Positions 26,689-34,372 of a stretch of DNA of 64,000 nt are shown here, piece by piece. A model generated the notes under the pieces. The model made no database searches and had not been told where the DNA came from. It saw nothing but the letters and a program-made list of their open reading frames with translations. Each line of letters begins with the position of its first letter. The stretch's first letter is position 1. The stretch lies in NCBI GenBank assembly GCA_020025345.1, contig JAHHSH010000001.1, positions 22,020-86,019 on the forward strand. Direction: 5' to 3'. The position numbers were made by a program, and so were the translations under genes. This DNA comes from Oscillospiraceae bacterium (GTDB lineage Bacteria > Bacillota > Clostridia > Oscillospirales > Oscillospiraceae).

Positions 26689-27312
26689 ATGGCCCGCTTG
26701 ACCGAAGAATTTTATCATGGTGACACCGTGTCCATCGCCCGCTCTCTGGTGGGAAAATATCTGGTGCGCCGTCTCAACGGCGAGACGCTGGTATGCCGCA
26801 TCACCGAGACGGAGGCCTATGTCGGTGTGATCGACAAGGCCTGCCACGCCTATGGCTACCACAAGACCCGGCGCAATGCCACCATGTTCGGCCCACCGGG
26901 GCACGCCTACATCTACTTCATCTACGGGATGCACTGCTGTCTCAACTTCGTCACCAATCCGGAGGGGGAACCGGACGCCGTGTTGCTGCGGGGGCTGTCC
27001 CCTGTTTACGGCACCGAAACCATGGCGCATCTGCGCTTTGGAAAGCCTACGGCGGCGTTTTCCTCCTACCAACGAAAAAACTTTCTCAACGGCCCCGGCA
27101 AGTGCTGCCAGGCCCTTGGACTCACCACGGCACTGGATGGATTATCCCTCACGGGCGAGGAGCTTTTTCTCTGCACCTCCCCCGCCGATGCAGGGCTGCT
27201 CCCTGTAGAGGAGGAATCTTTCACTGTGGAGGCGGGACGGCGCATCGGCATCGACTATGCCGAGGAAGCGGTGGAGTTTCCGTGGCGCTTTACTTTAAAA
27301 CCTCTCAAATAA
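26689..27312 (+). CDS. DNA-3-methyladenine glycosylase (AAG/MPG family)
   Basis: Base-excision repair enzyme removing alkylated purines. The 207-residue protein contains the family segments ARSLVGKYLVRRLNGE, ITETEAYVGVIDKACHAYG (with the catalytic Glu), RRNATMFGPPGHAYIYFIYGMH and NGPGKCCQALGLT. Length is typical of bacterial members. It is followed after 18 bases by the HAD gene, likely co-transcribed. Confidence 0.94.
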   Translation: MARLTEEFYHGDTVSIARSLVGKYLVRRLNGETLVCRITETEAYVGVIDKACHAYGYHKTRRNATMFGPPGHAYIYFIYGMHCCLNFVTNPEGEPDAVLLRGLSPVYGTETMAHLRFGKPTAAFSSYQRKNFLNGPGKCCQALGLTTALDGLSLTGEELFLCTSPADAGLLPVEEESFTVEAGRRIGIDYAEEAVEFPWRFTLKPLK

Positions 27313-27330
27313 CGATAAGGAGCACGATTT

Positions 27331-27960
27331 ATGCTGATTTTTGATATGGACGGCACCCTCATTGACTCGAATGGCATCTGGCGGGATGTGGACATCGCCT
27401 TTCTTGAAAAGCGCGGCCTCCCCTACACCAAGGCCTACGCCGAGGGCGTAGCCCACACCATCTTCCCCAAGGCAGCCGCTTTCACCAAGGAATACGGCAA
27501 CCTGCCGGAATCTCTGGAGGAAATCATGGCCGAATGGCTGGAGACGGCAGGCAATGTGTACGCCGAGAGCGTGACGGTAAAGCCCGGCGTCATGGAGTTT
27601 TTGGAGCGCTGCCGCCAGAAGGGCGAGAAGATGATTCTCCTCACCTCCAGTATTCCCCAGCACTGCCATGCGGCATTGGATCATTTGCATCTCCGTCCCT
27701 ATTTTGAAAAGCTTTTCTTTGCCAATGAGCTGCAAATTGAGAAAAAGAGCCCGGAGATTTTCCTCTATGCCGCCAACGCCATGGGCGTTTCCCCGTCCGA
27801 GTGTACCCTCTTCGACGACTCAGTGGAGGCTTGCCGCAGCGCAAAGGCCGCCGGAATGCGTGTCGTGGGTGTCCATGACCCCTTCTTCGCCGACACGGAA
27901 GCGGAAATGCGGCAGGTCTGCGACGACTACATCAGGGGCTTTGGCGACCTTCTGAAATAA
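27331..27960 (+). CDS. HAD-superfamily hydrolase
   Basis: A 209-residue phosphatase-like protein. Motif I is IFDMDGTLID (nucleophile Asp5), motif II LLTSSI (about 105), the motif III Lys lies in EKKSPEIFLYA, and motif IV CTLFDDSVEACRSAKAAGM (about 160). The helical cap between motifs I and II places it in subfamily I like beta-phosphoglucomutase or phosphoglycolate phosphatase; substrate unknown. AAGGAG precedes the start. Confidence 0.9.
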   Translation: MLIFDMDGTLIDSNGIWRDVDIAFLEKRGLPYTKAYAEGVAHTIFPKAAAFTKEYGNLPESLEEIMAEWLETAGNVYAESVTVKPGVMEFLERCRQKGEKMILLTSSIPQHCHAALDHLHLRPYFEKLFFANELQIEKKSPEIFLYAANAMGVSPSECTLFDDSVEACRSAKAAGMRVVGVHDPFFADTEAEMRQVCDDYIRGFGDLLK

Positions 27961-27981
27961 GGTTGAGTCGTCATTTTTTAA

Positions 27982-28025
27982 AAAAGAAACAGGGTGTATC
28001 AAAGGCTGATACACCCTGTTTTTTC
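27982..28025. terminator. Bidirectional terminator
   Basis: ACAGGGTGTATCA (27989-28001) pairs with TGATACACCCTGT (28007-28019), flanked by A and T runs. It closes the HAD gene and, from the other side, overlaps the end of the XRE remnant. Confidence 0.88.
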
Positions 28026-28192
28026 ATAAATTACAGATACTTGCTCCATAGAAGAAGGTCTATAGAGAATCATGCTTTTTCCGTTTTCCCAGCGGGATAC
28101 GGCTTGTCGGGTCACATAAACCTTTCGTGCAAATTCATCCTGCGACAGGCTGTTTTTGGTCGGAGTGCAAGGATCACATCTTTTACTTCCAT
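27999..28192 (-). pseudogene. Frameshifted XRE helix-turn-helix gene
   Basis: A good start (GAGGTGG then ATG at 28192) reads MEVKDVILALR. One base is then missing, near 28159, and in the shifted frame the protein continues LSQDEFARKVYVTRQAVSRWENGK, a textbook XRE helix-turn-helix of the kind that follows EVKDVILALR. The frame then runs on to a TGA at 27999-28001 inside the terminator, giving about 64 residues in place of a normal 100 or more. So the gene is both frameshifted and cut short. A sequencing error could explain the frameshift but not the truncation. Confidence 0.75.
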
Positions 28193-28284
28193 GTAATTCA
28201 CCACCTCACAGACAGTATGCCATTGCTCTGTGGATTTAGCAAGCAACGCGCTGTTGCTACAGCCTTATGCGTGAACGATCGCCG

Positions 28285-28788
28285 TTAAAAGGAGCCAATG
28301 GGAATAGAATCATCGTCCTTCCCCTTTTCAATGGACAAGATCTCCATCCAATAGCCGCGACCGTTCCCCATATCCACATGGACACGCTCTCCGACGCGAT
28401 GCCCCATCACTGCCTGCCCCACCGGGGACTCCTTGCTGATCAGCCCCTTGAGGGCATCCTGCCGCAGGGTGGTCACCAATCGGATGGTGCGCTTTTTCCC
28501 TGTGTTTTCCATGAGGATCTCCACAGAATCGTAAAGCCCTGCCGCATCGTCCGCAGAACGGTCATCAATGACGTGCGCCGTTTTGATCATTCGCTGTAGG
28601 TAGCGGATGCGGCTGTCATTGCGGTTTTTCTCCTGCTTGGCACACTTATACTCAAAATTCTCACTCAAATCACCGAAGGCACGGGCTGTCTGCACGTCCT
28701 CGATCAGCTTGGGACGCAGCTGCTGCACCCGATAGTCGATCTCCTCCTGCATCTTCTTCAAATCGCTTTTCGTCAGTTCGTCATACAT
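28285..28788 (-). CDS. GreA/GreB-family transcription elongation factor
   Basis: A 167-residue protein with the Gre layout: an N-terminal coiled coil (DLKKMQEEIDYRVQQLRPKLIEDVQTARAFGDLSENFEY) whose acidic tip DLSEN normally enters the polymerase channel, and a C-terminal FKBP-like domain (SKESPVGQAVMGHRVGERVHVDM). Gre factors rescue backtracked RNA polymerase by stimulating transcript cleavage. It overlaps the upstream MocR gene by 16 bases, an unusual partner, so it may be a second, specialised Gre copy (inference). Confidence 0.88.
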   Translation of the reverse strand: MYDELTKSDLKKMQEEIDYRVQQLRPKLIEDVQTARAFGDLSENFEYKCAKQEKNRNDSRIRYLQRMIKTAHVIDDRSADDAAGLYDSVEILMENTGKKRTIRLVTTLRQDALKGLISKESPVGQAVMGHRVGERVHVDMGNGRGYWMEILSIEKGKDDDSIPIGSF

Positions 28789-30182
28789 GGTTCTTCCTCC
28801 AAAATTTCCGCTAATTGTTCCATTCCCTGCCGCAGATGCTCCGGTTCAATACCGGAGTAGTTGACCACCACCACATGGAGCGGCGCATCCGCGGCGCAGC
28901 TGTAGTAATCCGAAAGCATGGCCAGCCGTACGCCCCGCACTGCAGCCTGTTCTTTCAACACGCCATCCGGCAGGTGCGTATCCAGCCGCATCAGAAAATG
29001 CAGTCCCGCATCCTGCTCCATAATCTCCACACGCCCTGCCAGCGGCCCATTACAGATGATGTCGATCACCGTATCCCGCTTCTGTCGGTAGCGATTGCGC
29101 ATCCGGTTGATGTGCTGCTCATACCGCCCCTGTGACATGAAGGCCGCCAGTGTGTGCTGCTCAAAACTGGACACGGTGCAGGCATAGAACCCCAGTTTCT
29201 CCCGATAGGCCGACAACAAATGAGGCGGCAAGATCATATAGCTGATACGGATGGACGGAGCAATGGTCTTGGAAAAAGTGTTCATATAGATGACACGCTG
29301 GTTCTCATCGGAGGAGAACATCGTAGGGATTGGCCGCCCAACGAATCGGAATTCGCTGTCGTATTCATCCTCCAAAATATAGCGTCCCTCCTTCTCCCCT
29401 GCCCAGCGCAGCAGCTCCTGCCGCCGGGTGATGGGCATAACGATGCCGGTGGGATAGTGGTGTGAGGGAGAAATATGCACCACGTCAGCGTCGCTGCGGC
29501 GCAGCGCCTCCGCAGAGAGTCCTCCATCATCCAGCGGGAGCCTTCGCAATCGCACACCGTCGCTCTCATAGATCTTTCCGATCTTGCTGTAACCCGGGTC
29601 CTCCACCGCATAGCACCGTTCACGCCCCAACAGCTGCACCAGCAGATGGTACAGCACTTCGCCGCCGGCACCCACGATGATCTGCTCCGGATCCACTGTC
29701 ATGCCCCGAAACTGTTGCAAATCCTGCGCAATGGCACGGCGCAGCAGCTCTGAACCATTATAGGGAGGCGGCACCAGCAGGTTTTTATCCTGCTCCAAAA
29801 TGGTCTGACGCATCATCCGCGCCCAGACCGTAAATGGAAAATACTCCGCCGAAATAGAGTTTGTCACCAAATCCAAAAGATAGGTCTTTGGCTTTTCCAC
29901 CGGCTGTACCACAGGCGCAGGTGTCTCACGCAGGGGCTGCTCCAAACGGCTCACATAATACCCCTTTTTTTCCACACTATAGATATAGCCCTCGGCCATC
30001 AGCTGCTCATAGGCGTTTTTCACCGTGATCACGCTGACCTCCAGATGAGTGGCCAGCATCCGTTTAGAAGGCAGCTTCTCCCCGGCGCACAGCCGCCCGG
30101 TCAAAATATCCTCTCGGATATGGCGGTAAAGCTGCTCATATAAGCTGACGCCTCCACCTTTTTCAAACGCATAGGTCAGCAT
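28773..30182 (-). CDS. MocR-type (GntR-aminotransferase) transcriptional regulator
   Basis: A 469-residue regulator. The N-terminus is a GntR winged helix (YEQLYRHIREDILTGRLCAGEKLPSKRMLATHLEVS), then a linker, then a full class I aminotransferase domain with the PLP lysine in NTFSKTIAPSIRISYM (about 314) and DEYDSEFR (about 283). MocR proteins such as PdxR sense PLP and control vitamin B6 synthesis or transport. Start at 30182; longer frames cross the promoter region. It is divergent from an ECF transporter S component, which it probably regulates. Confidence 0.92.
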   Translation of the reverse strand: MLTYAFEKGGGVSLYEQLYRHIREDILTGRLCAGEKLPSKRMLATHLEVSVITVKNAYEQLMAEGYIYSVEKKGYYVSRLEQPLRETPAPVVQPVEKPKTYLLDLVTNSISAEYFPFTVWARMMRQTILEQDKNLLVPPPYNGSELLRRAIAQDLQQFRGMTVDPEQIIVGAGGEVLYHLLVQLLGRERCYAVEDPGYSKIGKIYESDGVRLRRLPLDDGGLSAEALRRSDADVVHISPSHHYPTGIVMPITRRQELLRWAGEKEGRYILEDEYDSEFRFVGRPIPTMFSSDENQRVIYMNTFSKTIAPSIRISYMILPPHLLSAYREKLGFYACTVSSFEQHTLAAFMSQGRYEQHINRMRNRYRQKRDTVIDIICNGPLAGRVEIMEQDAGLHFLMRLDTHLPDGVLKEQAAVRGVRLAMLSDYYSCAADAPLHVVVVNYSGIEPEHLRQGMEQLAEILEEEPCMTN

Positions 30183-30196
30183 AGAAGCCCTCCATC

Positions 30197-30254
30197 TGGT
30201 ATTAATATTTATCAGCAATATGGTTATTTCTTTAATACCAGTTTCCACTATAAT
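30197..30254. promoter_or_regulatory. Candidate MocR operator and promoter of the ECF gene
   Basis: TGGTATTAA (30197-30205) and TTAATACCA (30232-30240) form a 9-bp inverted repeat. Between them a second TGGTTATT copy in direct orientation (30221-30228) gives the repeated half-sites typical for MocR binding. A perfect TATAAT lies at 30249-30254 with no good -35 box, which suits activator-dependent transcription of the ECF gene. Inference. Confidence 0.55.
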
Positions 30255-30288
30255 ACAGGTAAGAACGAAAAGCAAGGAGAGTTTTCCT

Positions 30289-30804
30289 ATGCAGAACAAG
30301 AATCTTAGAAAATTGGTAATGGCCGCGCTGATGGCTGCTTTGGTGTTTGTTGCCACCATGGTCATTAAGATTCCTACTCCCACCAACGGCTATTTGAATC
30401 TGGGTGACTGCTTTGTGTTGCTGTCTGGCTGGCTGCTGGGGCCTTGGTACGGCTTTGCCGCCGGCGGTATCGGCTCCATGCTGGTAGATCTGCTGGGCGG
30501 TTATTTTCAGTATGTGCCCGGTACTTTTTTGATTAAGGGTCTGATGGCACTGGTCGCTGCATTTCTCTACAAGGCACTGCACAAGACCGTTCCCGCTGCG
30601 GCGCTGCCGATCAGTGGTCTGGTAGGCGAGTGCATTATGGTCGGCGGCTACTATCTCTACGAGTCCACCGTCTGCGGCTACGGCTTCATGGGCGCCGCTG
30701 CCGGCACCCCCGGTAACTGCGTGCAAGGGGTTGCAGGTCTGATCATTGGTATCGCTTTGATGGCCATCATCCGCAGCACAAAGCTGGATCAGAAGTTGAT
30801 TTAA
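30289..30804 (+). CDS. ECF transporter S component (vitamin uptake)
   Basis: A 171-residue integral membrane protein with about six segments and the ECF S features: N-terminal NLRKLVMAALMAALVFVATM, then GYLNLGDCFVLLSGWLLGPWYGFAAGGIGS and a conserved C-terminal GNCVQGVAGLIIG. S components bind a vitamin and dock to a shared EcfAAT module encoded elsewhere. The divergent MocR regulator suggests a vitamin B6-type substrate, but this is inference. The start at 30289 follows AAGGAGAG. Confidence 0.87.
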   Translation: MQNKNLRKLVMAALMAALVFVATMVIKIPTPTNGYLNLGDCFVLLSGWLLGPWYGFAAGGIGSMLVDLLGGYFQYVPGTFLIKGLMALVAAFLYKALHKTVPAAALPISGLVGECIMVGGYYLYESTVCGYGFMGAAAGTPGNCVQGVAGLIIGIALMAIIRSTKLDQKLI

Positions 30805-30884
30805 AAGTATCCATATGGTATGATACCAAGAGGAGTGGTGTACCGCTCCTCTTGTAGCACATTGGGAAAGGAATGGTATAAATC
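30805..30884 (+). promoter_or_regulatory. Intercistronic hairpins between ECF and UPF0340 genes
   Basis: CAAGAGGAGTGG-TGTA-CCGCTCCTCTTG forms a strong stem with no T run; GGTATGATACC lies just upstream. It is not a classical terminator and may act as an RNA-processing or attenuation site (inference). Confidence 0.4.
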
Positions 30885-31484
30885 ATGGCTGGAACGATTC
30901 ATGATGCAGAGAGTACCGCAATTCTGAAGACAATTCACGACGACGCAGCTGCCGCAGCTGAACAACTGGTGGAGGCCGCCAAGCTGCACAAGGGCCAGAT
31001 CGTTGTGATCGGCTGCAGCAGCAGTGAGGCAGTTGGTCGATGTGTGGGCAGTTGGTCTACCCCGGAGGTGGGGCAGGCGATTTACGACGGACTCAACAGC
31101 GTTTTCGGTCCCAAGGGCATCTATATTGCCGCGCAGTGCTGCGAGCACTTGAACCGGGCGTTGATCGTGGAACACGAGGCTGTTCCCAACGCCGAAATCG
31201 TCAACGTAGTCCCTCAGCCCAAGGCTGGCGGCTCCTTTGCTACCGCTGCATATAACAATTTTAAACACCCCGTGGCACTGGAAGAGTTGCAGGCCGACGC
31301 AGGTCTGGATATTGGCGGCACACTGATTGGTATGCACTTGAAGAAGGTCGCCGTCCCTGTTCGTCTGGAACAGGATCACATCGGTCAGGCTCTTTTGTTA
31401 GCCGCTCGTGTTCGCCCCAAGTTCATCGGCGGCGAGCGTGCCTACTACAATAACGCCTTGAAAGACGGCTATCCCGAATTCTAA
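30885..31484 (+). CDS. UPF0340 / DUF436 (YwlG-like) protein
   Basis: A 199-residue cytosolic protein of the TIGR01440 family. Characteristic stretches are GQIVVIGCSSSEAVG (about 44), FGPKGIYIAAQCCEHLNRALIVE (about 80, with a Cys pair and His), and GLDIGGTLIGMHLKKVAVPVR. The biochemical role of the family is unknown. Its position after an ECF S component and opposite a PLP-sensing MocR regulator hints at a vitamin-linked function (inference). Confidence 0.88.
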   Translation: MAGTIHDAESTAILKTIHDDAAAAAEQLVEAAKLHKGQIVVIGCSSSEAVGRCVGSWSTPEVGQAIYDGLNSVFGPKGIYIAAQCCEHLNRALIVEHEAVPNAEIVNVVPQPKAGGSFATAAYNNFKHPVALEELQADAGLDIGGTLIGMHLKKVAVPVRLEQDHIGQALLLAARVRPKFIGGERAYYNNALKDGYPEF

Positions 31485-31495
31485 ATCATTGATTC

Positions 31496-31584
31496 AAAAG
31501 GGGGCGCAGCAGCTTAAAGCTGTTGCGCCCCCTTTTTATTGCCCTACAGGACAGGGGCAGCCCCCTAAGCCTCTGCCCCTGTCC
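31496..31584. terminator. Terminator followed by a second hairpin
   Basis: AAAAGGGGGCGCAGC... pairs with the mirror arm ending CGCCCCCTTTTT at 31535, a very strong stem with T run. A second stem GGACAGGGGCAG / CTGCCCCTGTCC (about 31549-31584) follows. Confidence 0.88.
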
Positions 31585-31647
31585 TGTTCATGGCCTTTTC
31601 CGCATACAGAGCACTTTTCCTGTAAAAAGTACTCCTTTAGATTATAT

Positions 31648-31965
31648 TTATCGATAGGAAATATCTATATCAAACCAAGTTTTCAAATAGTACCATAAAA
31701 CCTCTGCGATCCCGATTACCGCGGCATATATAAGCAGCGCCCCAACGATCGTAAGCAGCGTCAGTTTCCACCGTCTTGCTATAACAGTAGAAATAATGGT
31801 TGCAATATATAAAGCGTAAACACCTTGGGCACCTAGGAAATGTAGATCAAAGGACTCTAAAACCAAGCCCTCAAAAGGAATCCAGAAAAACAGCAAACCT
31901 ATCAGCAAATAGGATATCCGACAAAGCCAATTCGCACCCTTCCATCTTTCGGTGATTTTTTTCAT
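31648..31965 (-). CDS. Small membrane protein, unknown
   Basis: A 105-residue protein with three hydrophobic segments (about residues 17-34, 46-62 and 66-88) and a basic N-terminus MKKITERWKGANWLCR. It is AT-richer than the neighbourhood. GGAGGGG precedes the ATG. No family is recognised and it stands alone, so only membrane location can be inferred. Confidence 0.6.
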   Translation of the reverse strand: MKKITERWKGANWLCRISYLLIGLLFFWIPFEGLVLESFDLHFLGAQGVYALYIATIISTVIARRWKLTLLTIVGALLIYAAVIGIAEVLWYYLKTWFDIDISYR

Positions 31966-32363
31966 TGCCCCTCCTTTCTATGTTCTGCAGCAAACAGAAC
32001 AGCGCCTTGTATTTTTCAACTTTTGGTAGGGACAATATACCATAGCGAACCAACACCAATCAACTATTTATTGCTTAAAACCACGAATATTTTCATTCTA
32101 TTCATATATGATTATCCGCAAGCTCACGCAAAACGGAAACTATTCAGGCTCTTTGATCTATGCTTTCTGCCCTAAACTTTCCTGTCCCTCCTACCTTTCC
32201 CGGGTAGGGTTCTCACTACAAAAGAGGTAAAAGAGTGTTTCTGGATGCGTCGTATTTCACAAGCTTTTCAACACCATCCATCTATTATAGTAACTCAGTC
32301 GCCCCCTCTGTTATCCACATATCCGACAAGCATAAGAGACATAACGAAGTTACACAAGCGCAA
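31966..32363. other. AT-rich intergenic stretch, nothing recognised
   Basis: About 400 bases with no supportable gene. A short palindrome CCTACC-TTTCCCG-GGTAGG lies near 32190-32208. The region separates the AT-rich membrane protein gene from the butyrate operon terminator. Confidence 0.4.
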
Positions 32364-32398
32364 AAAAGGGCTGTCCCAAAATGGGACAGCCCTTTTAT
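32364..32398. terminator. Terminator of the butyrate operon
   Basis: AAAAGGGCTGTCCCA (32364-32378) pairs with 32382-32396 across three A residues; the minus-strand side continues in T residues just after etfA. Confidence 0.9.
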
Positions 32399-32416
32399 CA
32401 TCTTAGCGATGATCCA

Positions 32417-33532
32417 TTACATAGCAGCCTTAGCAGCCTTAATGGACTCAATCAGCTGGGGAACAACCTTGAACAGGTCGCCGGTGATACCGTAATCAGC
32501 CACCTCAAAGATGGGAGCGGTAGCGTTCTTGTTCACGGCAATGATGCACTCGGAATCCTGCATACCAGCCTTGTGCTGGATAGCACCGGAGATACCCAGA
32601 GCAATGTATACCTTGGGATGAACGGTCTTACCGGTCTGGCCAACCTGATGGTCAGCAGAGATCCAGCCAGCGTCAACGCAGGCACGGGAAGAACCAACAA
32701 CGCCACCCAGAACATCAGCCAGCTCCTGAGCCAGGGCAATACCCTTCTCAACATCCTTGCTGATACCACGGCCGACGGAAACGATGAAGTCAGCACCGAT
32801 CAGGTCAACCATCTTCTTGGCAGCCTTGACGATCTCGACAACCTCGGTCTTCACATCCTCAGCGGTCAGAGTGAACTCGGGATGCAGAATCTCAACACTC
32901 TCAGCCTTAGCAGCATCGAAGTCGCGCTTCTTCATAACACCGGGACGAACGGTAGCCATAGCAGGACGGAAACGGGGGCAAACGATGGTAGCCATCAGGT
33001 GACCGCCGAAAGCAGGACGGGTCATCTTCAGGTTGGTGTTCACATCGAACAGCTTGCTCTCGAAGTTCATGTTGTCGACGTCCATAGCGGAACCGGTACG
33101 CAGGAAGTTCTTGTAGCCTTCCAGGTCGATGTCCAGGTGAGTGCAGTCAGCGCACAGACCGGTGTGCAGACGACCAGCGCAACGGGGAGCCAGGTCACGG
33201 CCGATGTTGGAAGCACCAAACAGCAGGACCTCAGGCTTAATCTCCTCAACAGCATCAACGATCACCTTGGTGTAGGCGTCGGTGGTGTAGTCCTTCAGCA
33301 GGGGGCTGTTGTATACGTACACCTTATCAGCGCCGTAGCCACCCAGCTCCTTAGCGATACCGTCAACGTTATCGCCCAGCAGAATACCGCAGAGCTGAAC
33401 GCCCAGCTCGTCGGCCAGCTTGCGGCCCTCGGAGATCAGTTCAAAAGTAGTGGGCATCATCTCGCCCTGACGCTGCTCACAGAAAACCCAAACGTTTTTG
33501 AAGGCAGCGATATCAGCACTATTAAAAGCCAT
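32417..33532 (-). CDS. etfA: Electron transfer flavoprotein subunit alpha
   Basis: EtfA carries the FAD-binding domain at its C-terminus: GRGISKDVEKGIALAQELAD (about 222), GSSRACVDAGWISADHQVGQTG and PKVYIALGISGAIQH (about 280), with the adjacent NKNATAPIFEVADYG. The N-terminal domain packs against EtfB. With EtfB and butyryl-CoA dehydrogenase it forms the electron-bifurcating complex that couples crotonyl-CoA reduction to ferredoxin reduction by NADH. 371 residues. It is the last gene of crt-hbd-bcd-etfB-etfA. Confidence 0.96.
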   Translation of the reverse strand: MAFNSADIAAFKNVWVFCEQRQGEMMPTTFELISEGRKLADELGVQLCGILLGDNVDGIAKELGGYGADKVYVYNSPLLKDYTTDAYTKVIVDAVEEIKPEVLLFGASNIGRDLAPRCAGRLHTGLCADCTHLDIDLEGYKNFLRTGSAMDVDNMNFESKLFDVNTNLKMTRPAFGGHLMATIVCPRFRPAMATVRPGVMKKRDFDAAKAESVEILHPEFTLTAEDVKTEVVEIVKAAKKMVDLIGADFIVSVGRGISKDVEKGIALAQELADVLGGVVGSSRACVDAGWISADHQVGQTGKTVHPKVYIALGISGAIQHKAGMQDSECIIAVNKNATAPIFEVADYGITGDLFKVVPQLIESIKAAKAAM

Positions 33533-33551
33533 AATTCGTAACTCCTTTCAA

Positions 33552-34352
33552 TCAGATGATGTGCTTGGCAGCCAGGATGCCGGCCAGCTTGTCGGTTGTT
33601 TCCTTGCCGTCGCCTTCCAGCATCATGCCAACACCCTTCTGAGGAGGAGTGAAAGACTTATAAATGTTGGTGGGAGAACCCTTCAGGCCGATGGTGGTGG
33701 CATCGATCAGAGCATGATCCTTCAGTGCGGGGTAGTCCATGATGGTCAGGGGCTTGGAATAAGCATCGAAAGCACCGCCAACGGACAGATAACGAGGAGT
33801 GTTCAGCTCCTTGATGCAGGTAATCATGCAGGGGGTCTGGACCTTCACGGTCATGTAACCATCTTCCAGCATACGCTTGACGGTCAGGGTATTGCCTTCC
33901 ATCTTGATCTCGCCAGCATAGGAGACCTGAGGCAGGTGCAGCTTCTCAGCGATCTGAGGACCAACCTGTGCGGTATCACCATCGATAGCCTGACGGCCAG
34001 CCAGAATCAGATCGTCGTCCTCAACACCGTAGGTGTCGATAGCAGCAGCCAGAATCTGGGAAGTAGCATAAGTATCGGAACCGCCGAACTCACGAGCGGT
34101 AACCAGAACGCCTTCGTCCACGCCCATAGCCATCAGCTCACGCAGCATGCCCTCTGCAGGAGGGGGGCCCATGGTGAAAGCTACGACCTTGCAGCCCAGC
34201 TCATCCTTCAGTGCCAGAGCGGCCTCAACGGCGTTCAGGTCATCGGGGTTGATGATGGTCTGCATGGAAGCACGATCCAGAGTACCATCGGGGTTCACGG
34301 CCACCTTTCCGGAGGTATCGGGAACCTGCTTAACAGTAACTAAAATTTTCAT
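33552..34352 (-). CDS. etfB: Electron transfer flavoprotein subunit beta
   Basis: A 266-residue partner of EtfA. It begins MKILVTVKQVPDTSGKVAVN, and has CKVVAFTMGPPPAEGMLREL (about 58) and DDDLILAGRQAIDGDTAQVGPQIAE (about 112), the family signature for nucleotide binding. In bifurcating complexes EtfB binds NADH and the bifurcating FAD. It lies 20 bases after bcd and 19 before etfA, both with strong ribosome binding sites. Confidence 0.96.
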   Translation of the reverse strand: MKILVTVKQVPDTSGKVAVNPDGTLDRASMQTIINPDDLNAVEAALALKDELGCKVVAFTMGPPPAEGMLRELMAMGVDEGVLVTAREFGGSDTYATSQILAAAIDTYGVEDDDLILAGRQAIDGDTAQVGPQIAEKLHLPQVSYAGEIKMEGNTLTVKRMLEDGYMTVKVQTPCMITCIKELNTPRYLSVGGAFDAYSKPLTIMDYPALKDHALIDATTIGLKGSPTNIYKSFTPPQKGVGMMLEGDGKETTDKLAGILAAKHII

Positions 34353-34372
34353 TTTACCTTTTACCTCCTCAA

